Source of the DNA: Methylobacterium terricola
GTDB lineage: Bacteria; Pseudomonadota; Alphaproteobacteria; Rhizobiales; Beijerinckiaceae
Direction: 5' to 3'
Assembly: GCF_006151805.1 (NCBI RefSeq)
Contig: NZ_VDDA01000017.1
Span: 81,543 to 145,542 of the forward strand
Length of the DNA stretch: 64,000 nt
Shown here: piece by piece, positions 26,483 through 35,741 of the stretch
How positions within the stretch are numbered: the stretch's first letter is position 1
Layout of the letters: every line of letters starts with the position of its first letter
The notes under the pieces: model-generated
The model's database searches: none
Told to the model about the DNA's origin: nothing
What the model saw: the letters and a program-made list of their open reading frames with translations, nothing else
Program-made: the position numbers and the translations under genes

Positions 26483-27862
26483 TTATAGAATTGCCCCATA
26501 AATCTCGACTTCATCAAGATGAAAATAGTCCCGGGTTGTCAACCAGAGCTTGACAAATGTTGCTTTTCGATCAGTTCTCACGATCAACGGATGCCCGTCG
26601 ACGCCTCCGAAAGGCGACTCGCCAGAGTTGTGAAATAAGCGCTCCCAGTTCTCCCCGTCGACCGACGTGTCGATCACGAGTGGATAAGCACGGGCTGCCA
26701 TACTCGGATTCTTAAGTGAATTGAAAACGCGGATCTCCGAAATCTGCGCTAGGCCGCCGAGGTCCGTCTTCCACCACGGATTCTCCTCGATCTCGGTGTG
26801 AAAACCGTCTGCCCCCGTGTGAATGCCACTGATCGCACCGCGTGCATCCGAGACAGGATCCTTGCCGACCGACCAAGGACTAATCGAACTCTGCTCGGGG
26901 CTCGATCCGCGCGCGAGATTCGGCAAAGGATTTGGCGTCACCAATGACGTCGATCGGGCACGCCGAGCGATCTCGCTCTTATAACTACTCCAGTAATCGT
27001 GCAGGTAGAGATCTTCCTTCTCAGCCAATCGTCCGAGGAAGCCAGCAAATTCCTCCGTCCGACTGGGCAAGCCTGCCCACATCGGTTGGAAGTAATACGC
27101 TCCTAACGTGCCACGATCGGCGCGCCGCTGAAAATCCTTCTTCGACCTAAATAGATAATGATATAGGACTGCCGTTTCGATAATTCGTTTCCGCCGGCCG
27201 ATATCGGCCATGAAGCGCTCGGCCGAATGCGGAAATTCAGCGAAGAACTCTGTCATCGACTCACCCAGGACGTTGACCTCACGCAAACCTGCAGCGACAG
27301 TGGGTGGCCAACGGTGATTCAACATATCGACGGGAGGGCGCCCAATATGGCGCGCATCGATGGCGCTGCTGCGATTCAACGTCTTCGTGAAGTAGTTCAT
27401 CTGCACCATTTCACTCTCCCGGTGCGTGAACTGCAGCAAGGTGCTGCCAGCCGGCCGTTCTTCAAAATCCTCGGGACCGAACCAGATCCAATTGAAATGA
27501 ATGCAATCGACATTGCCCTCACGTCCGCGCATAAATTCCTTGATCGAGTTATGCGGCTTCAACGTGAGAAATTCATCCGCGTCGATAAACAGGAACCAGT
27601 CACACTCGTTTTTATGGCTCTCCAAAAAATGAACCCAGCATGCAGCCTGCTGGCCCTGATAAGGCATATGATGGAAAGTTACAAACGGACGATCACATTC
27701 GATATAGGGCAGAAGCTGCTCATACATTTCAGCAGGATCGTCATCATTACAATATATATAGGCATGATCAAAGCCAAGAGAGATATAATACTGGAGCCAT
27801 TCGACAATGGTGGCACTCTCCCACCGGGCAGTATTAAGAATTGCATGTTGATATTTAGCCAT
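26483..27862 (-). CDS. GT92/GT2-like glycosyltransferase with C-terminal discoidin-like domain
   Basis: A 459-residue protein in two parts. Residues 1-290 are a Glyco_tranf_2_4/GT92-type glycosyltransferase: ILNTARWESATIVEWLQYY, then HAYIYCNDD, and the metal-binding FIDADEF near 102. Residues 325-459 resemble an F5/8 type C (discoidin) carbohydrate-binding domain: NLARGSSPEQSS, ENPWWKTDLGG, ISEIRVFN, TSVDGENWERLF. No signal peptide. Base composition is clearly more AT-rich than in the housekeeping genes, suggesting transfer. It is probably involved in surface polysaccharide or glycan modification. A GTG at 27886 is an alternative start. Substrate unknown. Confidence 0.82.
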   Translation of the reverse strand: MAKYQHAILNTARWESATIVEWLQYYISLGFDHAYIYCNDDDPAEMYEQLLPYIECDRPFVTFHHMPYQGQQAACWVHFLESHKNECDWFLFIDADEFLTLKPHNSIKEFMRGREGNVDCIHFNWIWFGPEDFEERPAGSTLLQFTHRESEMVQMNYFTKTLNRSSAIDARHIGRPPVDMLNHRWPPTVAAGLREVNVLGESMTEFFAEFPHSAERFMADIGRRKRIIETAVLYHYLFRSKKDFQRRADRGTLGAYYFQPMWAGLPSRTEEFAGFLGRLAEKEDLYLHDYWSSYKSEIARRARSTSLVTPNPLPNLARGSSPEQSSISPWSVGKDPVSDARGAISGIHTGADGFHTEIEENPWWKTDLGGLAQISEIRVFNSLKNPSMAARAYPLVIDTSVDGENWERLFHNSGESPFGGVDGHPLIVRTDRKATFVKLWLTTRDYFHLDEVEIYGAIL

Positions 27863-28545
27863 GAATGACTCGCACAACCTTTTCACCGCTCGCCAAGACG
27901 CAGCGTGCGTGCTAGCACACTGACCTCAAGGCGAAACCCATTGCCACGATATCGTGTTCCAGCGCGCCGGCCGTCACGACGGTGGACGTTAGAACTTTTT
28001 CGCGCCGCATATATCATCTGAATGGGCCTCAGTCAATCTTTACTCTATGCTAATTATCCGCAGGCTATGCGTGATGCTTCCAAGTATTGTGTTATTTCCG
28101 GATATGCTCGCGAGAAACATTGAAAATGAAAAATTCATGACTGCCGGTAAAGCGGGAAGGGCACGCCTACCTCCTCCGGATAACGCGCGATCAATGATTT
28201 ACGCTTGAATTTTCAAGTAACGGCAGCGAAAAAAAATTTATTTATTTAAATTTTCCTTGAAATGCGTCACCCCCCCGACAATCGATCCGTAATTGACAAT
28301 TTTAAGCCGCATTTTGCGCGTCATAGTTGCGACATATACGCGCACATACATAGAGTGTTGCATTTTATATTTTGCGACATGCGGACTTGTCAAAATTGTC
28401 GCTCTCCAGCTAGAAGCACGCGCTGATCGAAAGTGACAGTATGATGTATCTCAGAACTTAGCACGGTACCTACCTCGGCATCGTCGATGGCGGCGCTCTG
28501 GGCCATATCAGCCTGACAAATCAGGCACTCCCGCTGCTCATCTCA
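27863..28545. other. AT-rich intergenic region between divergent glycosyltransferase genes
   Basis: About 680 nt, strikingly AT-rich for this chromosome, with an A/T tract near 28228-28252 and a perfect palindrome CTTGAA-TT-TTCAAG at 28204-28217. No gene is recognised. Such tracts often bind AT-preferring silencers (MucR/Ros in this class), which is only an inference here. It should contain the promoters of both flanking genes. Confidence 0.5.
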
Positions 28546-29778
28546 TTGCCAGACGAGCTGGGCCTTGTGGCGGACGGCCCGTTCGCTGGCCTGTATCTTC
28601 AGCGGTCAAACGCTGGCATAACAATCAGTGATGGAAGCTTCTATTTTTGCGCTGCGCCTGATCGCCAAGATCTTTCAGCCGATCGGGAGCGCGTCGGTGA
28701 ATGGGAGACGTTCACGCCCGTCAGCGAGGCCGCCATGCTCTCGCATCTCGCGGTCGCCGAGAAAAAACGTACGGGTAGTCCTCTGGTCGAATGCGACATG
28801 ATGTGGGGGCAGGCGAAAATCATTGCTTCCGATCCAAGTGTCACAATCAAAGACTCTTGTATCTATCTACCTTTTACCCCTGATGGCACATGGGGACTCT
28901 TCAATACAGACGGCAGCCCTGAACTTGATGCGTTCGGAAATTTTGTGATCTACCGACAGAGCACAAAAACGAATCTAACAGCAGATAGCATTAAGGAGGT
29001 CGCAGATATCACAAATTATATGTATGTAAGATATTTTAATTGCCATTTCGGCCACTTTCTAGTCGATACCTTACCACGGCTGTGGATGTTCCGCTCAGCC
29101 TATTCCAGGAAAAGCAAGCTATTGTGCCACAGTGACGCGCCGCCGAGTCACTGGTTCCGGTTCCCGTACATTGCCGAGATTATGGGGCGACTTGGTCTGA
29201 CTCCGGACAACTTCGACGTTCTCGATCGTCCGACGCGGCTTCGCAACGTAATCATCCCACGCACGAGCTTACTTCCGCAGAACTCAGCACATCGCTGCTA
29301 CGCGCATTTCGCCCGCGATTTATTCCGCGACGTTCTCGCCGGTACGATCGACTCAAACAACCGGCCTATCTATTACTCCAAAACCAGACTCTCGATCGGG
29401 GTCGGCTGCATAGCCAACGAACTGGAGATTGAGGAAAATCTGGCCTCGCGCGGTGTCGAGATCGTTTATCCAGAAACTCTCCCGATTGTTGATCAGGTTA
29501 AGCTCATGTCCGAGCGTCGTTTCATCCTCGGAACCGCCGGGTCTTTCCTGCACGCGAGCGTGTTCTGCCCGCCAAGACATATGAATATCTTGAGCATGAA
29601 AAGGTCAGTCAACGCAAATTACCATCTCATCGATCGAATCTGCGAATCCCGCACGAAGTATTTGTACTCCCCTGAGGCACATACCAGCCCCGTGCCGCGG
29701 AAAAATTTTGGTGAAGTGATCTACATGCCGAACGCCCCGCTGGTCGCCAAACACCTCTACGATAGCCTGTCTTTGTGA
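28546..29778 (+). CDS. Glycosyltransferase family 61 (DUF563) protein, 5' end uncertain
   Basis: At least 410 residues. The DUF563/GT61 domain covers about residues 155-380: YFNCHFGHFLVDTLPRLW, then RPIYYSKTR, and GTAGSFLHASVFCP near the C-terminal end. Family enzymes add xylose, GlcNAc or related sugars to glycans. The first usable start is TTG at 28546 with no good ribosome binding site. The same frame continues upstream to a TAG at 28459-28461, and the intervening residues (GTYLGIVDGGALGHIS) look protein-like. The true start may therefore have been lost or lie behind a nonsense codon. Mixed GC, like its neighbour. Confidence 0.75.
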   Translation: MPDELGLVADGPFAGLYLQRSNAGITISDGSFYFCAAPDRQDLSADRERVGEWETFTPVSEAAMLSHLAVAEKKRTGSPLVECDMMWGQAKIIASDPSVTIKDSCIYLPFTPDGTWGLFNTDGSPELDAFGNFVIYRQSTKTNLTADSIKEVADITNYMYVRYFNCHFGHFLVDTLPRLWMFRSAYSRKSKLLCHSDAPPSHWFRFPYIAEIMGRLGLTPDNFDVLDRPTRLRNVIIPRTSLLPQNSAHRCYAHFARDLFRDVLAGTIDSNNRPIYYSKTRLSIGVGCIANELEIEENLASRGVEIVYPETLPIVDQVKLMSERRFILGTAGSFLHASVFCPPRHMNILSMKRSVNANYHLIDRICESRTKYLYSPEAHTSPVPRKNFGEVIYMPNAPLVAKHLYDSLSL

Positions 29779-29900
29779 CTCCCGGTCGTCTGGCCTTGCG
29801 CTCGGGCGAGGTCCGTCAATGATCCGACTGCCAGCAAACCCACTCGTCCAGAAGGTGGCAAGTGCGGCGGGCTTCCTCGCCGATTGGCAGGGGAATCGCT

Positions 29901-30704
29901 TCAGCTTTTTGAAGGGTCTGCGGGTGTGTGTCGGAGCAGGGCTTCGAGGTAGTTGGGAATGAGATTGGCGAGCTTTCTGCGGGCCTTGAGGCTGTGGCGG
30001 TCGTACGGTGTGCGTACGAGGTTGATGGCCATATGGCGCACCACCGCCATGTTCTGCGGGCCTGATCCGGTCCGCAGCCGCACGAGATCGTCGTGGAAGA
30101 CGACGTCGAGCACCCAGTGCAGGCGGTTCTCGATCTGCCAGTGCGCCCGCATGGCAGCTGCGAAGGTCTTGGTGTCGAGCCTCGCTGAAGAGAGATAGTA
30201 GCGGCGCTCGTGTTCGATCCGACCAGCGCGTTCGACTTGCGTCTCGATCATGCCGACCATCGCCAGATGAGGCATGTGCGGCTCATCGGGGTAGCGGCGA
30301 TCCGAGGTCAGCCAACTCACGTCATGGCATACGCTGGCGCGGCGGCGTTCGAGGCGGCCATGATCGTTGTCGAGCGTCTCGTGAGTGTCCACGATCATGT
30401 CGCTGGAATCGGCAAAGACGCGCACGACGGCATCGTGGGTGGCGGGACGGTTGGCCTTGAGCGCGTTTATGACGTCGTTGAGGGTATCGTGAGCGGGCAG
30501 GCCCCGCGCGTAGGGCAGGAAGCGACGCAGGAAGTCCAGGCGCTGGTCGCCCCACAGCCGGATCTCGACGAAGTCGCCCATGCCGCAGAGCGTGGCGCAC
30601 AACACCAGCAGCAGGATCTCGGGCAGCGGGTAGATCACCCGCCAATGCTGGCGCGGGTCTCCCAGAGATGAGAAATGGTCGAGGATCGACAGCGATGACG
30701 GCAT
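29901..30704 (-). pseudogene. ISAs1 family transposase with internal deletion
   Basis: 267 residues with the start and end of an ISAs1-family transposase. The N-terminal DUF4338-like part (DHFSSLGDPRQHWRVIYPL, LLLVLCATLCGMGDFVEI, GLPAHDTLNDV) runs to about residue 82, then passes directly into LKANRPATHDAVV, which in full-length relatives of about 370 residues lies roughly 100 residues later. The removed part carries the first two catalytic Asp (IDGK and TIDAM motifs). Only the Glu in QIENRLHWVLDVVFHDD remains. The deletion is in frame, so the protein could be made but should not transpose. Terminal inverted repeats were not resolved. Confidence 0.85.
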
Positions 30705-30990
30705 GGGGGCCTCGCAGAGCGCCAGGCCCCTCCTGAAACACGATCCTCATCCGCGCGCAGCTCAAACCCGCTCCAGCGCTGAGGCGATTGCCCTGCGCCG
30801 ATTGGGCGCCGCCTTGCCATCCCGCCCCCGATCGGATAAAGGCCCGCCCATCCCACACGCGGAGCCGGCCTCATGCCTGAATGAGGCGCTTCCGGTGGCC
30901 GGTCGCCTCCTGGTTCTTGTCTCTCGGCAATTCCCTCGGTGCGTCGGTCGCTTCCTCCGCGGCGGTGACAACCGGAGAGAACAAGAGACC

Positions 30991-32040
30991 ATGGCCCTTC
31001 CCGACTTCTCCATGCGCCAGCTGCTCGAGGCCGGCTCCCACTTCGGCCACCAGGCGCACCGCTGGAACCCGAAGATGCAGTCGTACATCTTCGGCACCCG
31101 CAACAACATCCACATCATCGACCTCGCCCAGACCGTGCCGGCCCTGGCCCAGGCGCTGCAGGCGGTGAGCGACACCGTCGCCAAGGGCGGCCGGGTGCTG
31201 TTCGTCGGCACCAAGCGCCAGGCGGCCGACACCATCGCGGACGCGGCCAAGCGCTCGGCCCAGTACTACGTGAACTCCCGCTGGCTCGGCGGCACGCTGA
31301 CCAACTGGAAGACCATCTCGGGCTCGATCCAGCGCCTGCGCAAGGTCGACGAGATCCTCGCCGGCGGCGGCCAGGGCCTCACCAAGAAGGAGCGCCTGAT
31401 GCTGTCCCGCGAGAAGGACAAGCTCGAGAAGGCGCTCGGCGGCATCAAGGACATGGGCGGCGTGCCCGACCTGCTGTTCGTGATCGACACCAATAAGGAG
31501 CAGCTGGCGATCAAGGAGGCGAACCGCCTCAAGATCCCGGTGGCGGCCATCGTCGACACCAACTGCAATCCGGACGGCATCACCTACGTGGTTCCGGCCA
31601 ACGACGATGCCGGCCGCGCCATCGCGCTCTACTGCGACCTCGTCGCCCGCGCGGCGATCGACGGCATCTCCCGCGGCCAGGGTGCGCTCGGCATCGACCT
31701 CGGCGAGTCCGACGAGCCGATGGCCGAGGAGCTGCCGGCGCTGGCCAACGAGCCCGAGGTCGCGACCGTCGACATCTCGGAGCCCTATAGCGGCGAGCCC
31801 TTCGAGCTGCTGGCCGCCCCCCGCGGCGCCCCGGACGACCTGACCAAGCTGACGGGCGTCGGCCCGCAGCTGGTGCAGAAGCTCAACGACGCCGGCATCT
31901 ACCATTACTGGCAGATCGCCGCGATGAGCGCCGAGGACATCGCCAAGGTCGATGCCGACCTGAAGCTCAACGGCCGCATCGACCGCGACGGCTGGGTGAA
32001 CCAGGCCCGCGGCTTCGTCGAGGCCGCCGCCGCGGCGTAA
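30991..32040 (+). CDS. rpsB: 30S ribosomal protein S2 with C-terminal extension
   Basis: A 349-residue S2. The core (1-255) has FSMRQLLEAGSHFGHQAHRW, VNSRWLGGTLTNW and VAAIVDTNCNPDGITYVVP. About 95 extra residues follow, including LTKLTGVGPQLVQKLNDAG, a helix-hairpin-helix-like motif. This extension is known in alphaproteobacterial S2 and absent from E. coli. GGAGAG lies before the ATG. It is first in the rpsB-tsf pair and starts about 290 nt after the broken transposase, where the chromosome returns to normal high GC. Confidence 0.97.
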   Translation: MALPDFSMRQLLEAGSHFGHQAHRWNPKMQSYIFGTRNNIHIIDLAQTVPALAQALQAVSDTVAKGGRVLFVGTKRQAADTIADAAKRSAQYYVNSRWLGGTLTNWKTISGSIQRLRKVDEILAGGGQGLTKKERLMLSREKDKLEKALGGIKDMGGVPDLLFVIDTNKEQLAIKEANRLKIPVAAIVDTNCNPDGITYVVPANDDAGRAIALYCDLVARAAIDGISRGQGALGIDLGESDEPMAEELPALANEPEVATVDISEPYSGEPFELLAAPRGAPDDLTKLTGVGPQLVQKLNDAGIYHYWQIAAMSAEDIAKVDADLKLNGRIDRDGWVNQARGFVEAAAAA

Positions 32041-32097
32041 CCGCCGGCACGGATCTCACGCGGGGCGCGTTTGCCCTGCGGACCTGACGCTTCCAAG

Positions 32098-32128
32098 CCC
32101 GGCGCCGCCACGGCGCCGGGTTCCCTTT
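32098..32128 (+). terminator. Attenuator-like hairpin between rpsB and tsf
   Basis: A perfect 10-bp stem CCCGGCGCCG / CGGCGCCGGG with loop CCA is followed by TTCCCTTT. It lies 58 nt after rpsB and 75 nt before tsf. It may reduce read-through, as attenuators between these genes do elsewhere. Confidence 0.65.
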
Positions 32129-32203
32129 ATCCGCCGACCGGCGTCGCCCCAAGGTGGCATCGCCCCCATGTGGCGCCGGGGCGCCAATCGAGAGGATCCC
32201 ACG

Positions 32204-33127
32204 ATGGCCAACATCACGGCAGCGATGGTCAAGGAGCTGCGCGAGAAGACCGGCGCGGGCATGATGGATTGCAAGTCGGCCCTCAACGAGACCGCCGGCG
32301 ACCTCGAGGCAGCCGTGGATTGGCTGCGCAAGAAGGGCCTTGCTAAGGCCGCCAAGAAGGCCGGCCGCGTCGCCGCCGAGGGTCTGGTCGCGGTCGAGTC
32401 CGCCGGCCACCACGCCGCGGTGCTCGAGGTGAACTCCGAGACCGACTTCGTGGCCCGCAACGACGGCTTCCAGGCCTTCGTCCGCGAAGCGGCCAAGCTC
32501 GCGCTCCAGGCCGGCGACAGCATCGAGACCCTCGAGGCCGCGAAGTTCCCGGGCGCCGAGACCACGGTGAAGGACAAGCTGCAGGAGCTGATCGCCACCA
32601 TCGGCGAGAACATGACCCTGCGCCGTGTCGCCAAGCTCTCGGTCGAGAAGGGCGTCATCGCGAGCTACGTGCACGGCCAGGTCTCCGAGGGCCTCGGCAA
32701 GATCGGCGTTCTCGTCGCCCTCGAATCGGCCGGCGACGTGACCTTCCTCAGCCAGCTCGGCCGCCAGATCGCCATGCACGTCGCGGCGACCAACCCGGTG
32801 GCGCTGGACGCCTCGGGCGTCGATGCCGCCACGGTCGAGCGCGAGAGCAACATCCTGCGCGAGAAGAACGCCGGCAAGCCGGACCACGTGATGGCCAAGA
32901 TCGTCGAGAGCGGCCTGAAGAGCTACTACAAGGAGGTCACCCTCCTCGAGCAGCCCTTCGTGCACGACTCGTCGAAGACGGTCTCGCAGGTGCTCAAGGA
33001 GTCCGAGGGCAAGGCCGGCGGCCCGGTCAAGCTCACCGGCTTCGTCCGCTACGCGCTCGGCGAGGGCATCGAGAAGGAAGAGGCCCCGGACTTTGCCGCC
33101 GAGGTCGCCGCGGCGGCCAAGGGCTGA
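32204..33127 (+). CDS. tsf: Elongation factor Ts
   Basis: A 307-residue EF-Ts, the guanine nucleotide exchange factor for EF-Tu. The N-terminal UBA-like module has MVKELREKTGAGMMDCK, and the core has HHAAVLEVNSETDFVARND and FLSQLGRQIAMHVAATNP. Length is normal. It follows rpsB by 163 nt and ends at a strong terminator (33208). Confidence 0.98.
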   Translation: MANITAAMVKELREKTGAGMMDCKSALNETAGDLEAAVDWLRKKGLAKAAKKAGRVAAEGLVAVESAGHHAAVLEVNSETDFVARNDGFQAFVREAAKLALQAGDSIETLEAAKFPGAETTVKDKLQELIATIGENMTLRRVAKLSVEKGVIASYVHGQVSEGLGKIGVLVALESAGDVTFLSQLGRQIAMHVAATNPVALDASGVDAATVERESNILREKNAGKPDHVMAKIVESGLKSYYKEVTLLEQPFVHDSSKTVSQVLKESEGKAGGPVKLTGFVRYALGEGIEKEEAPDFAAEVAAAAKG

Positions 33128-33207
33128 ACGGCCAAGGGCTGAACGAACAGGCGCTGCACGATCGAGGGCCGAGCGGCCCGACCCGCGCATCGCGCGACGG
33201 TCGAGAA

Positions 33208-33236
33208 GGGGGTCCGCCCGTGCGGGCCCCCTTTTT
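33208..33236 (+). terminator. Rho-independent terminator after tsf
   Basis: Stem GGGGGTCCGC / GCGGGCCCCC (one G-U type pair) with loop CCGT is followed directly by TTTTT. It separates rpsB-tsf from pyrH. Confidence 0.85.
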
Positions 33237-33382
33237 CTTGGCCGGATCCTGGCTGACGGGCGTACCGATTCCGGCCTTCCGGCGCCTCGACGGGCCGGGA
33301 TCGACAGGCTAGAACCCGGGCCGACTCGTAACGACACGTGACGCCGACAGTGGCTGCCCCACGGGCGGCCAGAGGAGCCCCC

Positions 33383-34126
33383 ATGCCGGACAATCCCCTG
33401 CCGGAGCAAAGCTCGACCGCCTTCCGCCGCGTGCTGGTGAAGCTTTCCGGCGAGGCGCTCGCCGCCCCGGACGGCTACTGGCTGCACCCGCCGACCCTGG
33501 CGGCGCTCGCCGACGACATCGCCCGGGCGGTGGACAAGGGCTTCGAGATCGCGCTGGTGGTCGGCGGCGGCAACGTCATCCGGGGCGCCCGGGTGTCGGC
33601 GGCGGGCTGGATCGACCGCGCCACGGGTGATTCCCTCGGCATGATGGCGACGGTGATGAACTCGCTGGCGCTCGAGACCGCGCTCAACGCCGCCGGCGTC
33701 ACCGCCCGCACCATGTCGGCGGTGTCGATGCCGACGATCTGCGAGACCTATGCCCGCCAGCCGGCCCTGCACCACCTCGACAAGGGCCAGGTCGTGGTCC
33801 TGGCCGGCGGCACCGGCAACCCGTACTTTACCACCGACACCGCCGCCGTCCTGCGCGCCGCCGAGCTGAAATGCGACGCGGTGCTGAAGGCGACCCAGGT
33901 CGACGGCGTCTATTCCGCCGATCCGAAGACCAACCCGGATGCCGTGCGCTACGACCGGCTGAGCCACGACGAGGCGATCGCCCGCGACCTCAAGGTGATG
34001 GATACCGCCGCCTTCGCGCTCGCCCGCGACGGCGGCCTCCCGCTGATCGTCGGCTCGGTCCATGCGCCGAGCTCGGTGACGGCGATCCTCACCGGCGCCG
34101 CGCCCTCGACCCTGGTGGCGCCGTAG
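33383..34126 (+). CDS. pyrH: Uridylate kinase
   Basis: A 247-residue UMP kinase of the amino acid kinase fold: RVLVKLSGEALA, then VVGGGNVIRG, TARTMSAVSMP, VVLAGGTGNPYFTTDTAA and ATQVDGVYSADP. It makes UDP for pyrimidine nucleotides and is essential in most bacteria. The first 14 residues are a short unconserved tail. AGAGGAG lies 6 nt before the ATG at 33383. The order pyrH-frr is conserved in proteobacteria. Confidence 0.97.
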   Translation: MPDNPLPEQSSTAFRRVLVKLSGEALAAPDGYWLHPPTLAALADDIARAVDKGFEIALVVGGGNVIRGARVSAAGWIDRATGDSLGMMATVMNSLALETALNAAGVTARTMSAVSMPTICETYARQPALHHLDKGQVVVLAGGTGNPYFTTDTAAVLRAAELKCDAVLKATQVDGVYSADPKTNPDAVRYDRLSHDEAIARDLKVMDTAAFALARDGGLPLIVGSVHAPSSVTAILTGAAPSTLVAP

Positions 34127-34255
34127 CCCGGAACGGACGCCCGTCCTGACGATTTGCGGCAGGTCGGGTTTTGGTTCATTGAAGCCCGATCGGGGCGGGC
34201 CCTGCCGGGTTCGGCCTCCTTCCCCTCTTCTCACGACGCCTCGGGACGCGCAGGA

Positions 34256-34822
34256 ATGGCTACCCCTCCCCCCTTCGACCTCAACGACATCAAGCGGCGC
34301 ATGCAGGGCGCCATCAACTCGCTCAAGCACGATCTCGGCTCGCTGCGCACCGGGCGGGCCACCCCCTCGCTCCTCGATCCCATCCAGGTCGACGCCTACG
34401 GCGCCGCGATGTCGATGGCGCAGGTCGCGACGATCAGCGTGCCGGAGCCGCGCCTGCTCAGCGTCTCGGTCTGGGACCGCGGCATGGTGGCGGCGGTCGA
34501 GAAGGCGATCCGCGAATCCGATCTCGGCCTCAACCCGATGACCGAGGGCCAGACCATCCGCCTGCGCATCCCCGAGATGAACGAGCAGCGCCGCAAGGAG
34601 ATGGTCAAGGTCGCGCACAAATACGCCGAGGAGGCCCGCGTCGCGGTCCGCCACGTCCGCCGCGACGGTCTCGACCATCTCAAGAAGCTCGAGAAGGACG
34701 GCGCCATCAGCCAGGACGACGAGAAGCGTCAGGCCGACCAGGTACAGAAGGCGACCGACCAGCACATCGCCGAGGTCGACCAGACCCTGGCCTCCAAGGA
34801 GAAGGAGATCATGCAGGTCTGA
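34256..34822 (+). CDS. frr: Ribosome recycling factor
   Basis: A 188-residue RRF, which splits post-termination ribosomes with EF-G. Typical stretches are LRTGRATPSLLDPIQVDAYG, WDRGMVAAVEKAIRESDLGLNP, the PEMNEQRRKEMVK helix and ISQDDEKRQADQVQKATD near the end. Normal length. It lies 129 nt after pyrH. Confidence 0.97.
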   Translation: MATPPPFDLNDIKRRMQGAINSLKHDLGSLRTGRATPSLLDPIQVDAYGAAMSMAQVATISVPEPRLLSVSVWDRGMVAAVEKAIRESDLGLNPMTEGQTIRLRIPEMNEQRRKEMVKVAHKYAEEARVAVRHVRRDGLDHLKKLEKDGAISQDDEKRQADQVQKATDQHIAEVDQTLASKEKEIMQV

Positions 34823-34910
34823 TACGGACCGGCATGACTTGCGGGGTTACTTGGAAGAGCGCGTGGGGAGCGCGGGGTCGACGAGCGGCTCCGCCGGGGT
34901 CGGGGCCAGC

Positions 34911-35741
34911 ATGGCAGGCGACAGCGAGACGGTGACCCTGCTGGAGGCAGGCCAGGCCGCGGGCCGGGAGAGCGAGGGCCAGCCGGCGGCGGGGCCCGGT
35001 CCCGCGCCGGGCGCGGCCGCCCCCTCCGGGACGATGCCGACCCACGTCGCCATCATCATGGACGGCAACGGCCGCTGGGCCGCCCGCCGCGGCCTGCCCC
35101 GGGTCGAGGGCCATCGCCGCGGCGTCGAGGCGGTGCGCAGGGCCGTGCGCTCGGCCATCGACCTGCGGATCCCCTACCTCACCATCTACAGCTTCTCGTC
35201 CGAGAACTGGCGCCGGCCCGCCGCCGAGGTGGCCGACCTGATGGGCCTGCTCAAGCTGTTCGTGCGCCGCGACCTCGCCGACCTGCACGCCAACGGCGTG
35301 CGGGTCCGGATCATCGGCGAGCGCGACGGCCTGCCGGGCGACATCGCCGGCCTCCTGTGCGAGGCCGAGGAGCGCACCGCCCGCAACACCAAGCTGACCC
35401 TGGTTGTGGCGTTCAATTACGGCGGGCGCCAGGAGATCCTGCGCGCCGTGCGAAAGCTGGCCGAGGCCGTGGCCGAGGGGCGCCTGGCGCCGGCGGCGAT
35501 CGACGCCGCGGCCCTGACCGCGGCGCTCGACACCGACGGCATCCCGGATCCCGACCTCGTCATCCGCACCTCGGGCGAGCAGCGGGTATCGAACTTCCTC
35601 ACCTGGCAGACGGCCTATTCGGAGTTCGTGTTCGTGCCGGATTTCTGGCCGGACTTCGACCACGCCGCCTTCCTCGCCGCGATCGGCGAGTTCCAGAGCC
35701 GCGACCGCCGCTTCGGCGGCCTCAGCGCCCGGGCGGGCTGA
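34911..35741 (+). CDS. uppS: Isoprenyl transferase (undecaprenyl diphosphate synthase)
   Basis: A 276-residue cis-prenyltransferase making the C55 carrier for peptidoglycan and O-antigen. HVAIIMDGNGRWA (45-57) has the catalytic Asp51. SFSSENW and IRTSGEQRVSNFLTWQTAYSE are also diagnostic. About 40 unconserved Ala/Gly/Pro-rich residues precede the enzyme. The ATG at 34911 is chosen; a TTG at 34839 and an ATG shortly before HVAII are possible. Its stop overlaps the start of cdsA (TGATG). Confidence 0.95.
   Translation: MAGDSETVTLLEAGQAAGRESEGQPAAGPGPAPGAAAPSGTMPTHVAIIMDGNGRWAARRGLPRVEGHRRGVEAVRRAVRSAIDLRIPYLTIYSFSSENWRRPAAEVADLMGLLKLFVRRDLADLHANGVRVRIIGERDGLPGDIAGLLCEAEERTARNTKLTLVVAFNYGGRQEILRAVRKLAEAVAEGRLAPAAIDAAALTAALDTDGIPDPDLVIRTSGEQRVSNFLTWQTAYSEFVFVPDFWPDFDHAAFLAAIGEFQSRDRRFGGLSARAG

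Noticed and set aside
26182..26488. Small open frames on both strands next to the glycosyltransferase gene
   Set aside because: They run across the dispersed repeat copy, and their translation is largely that of the repeat. No ribosome binding site is seen.
31967..34765. Long minus-strand open frame opposite tsf, pyrH and frr
   Set aside because: It is a shadow of the real genes, with biased composition and no domain. The plus-strand products are unmistakable.
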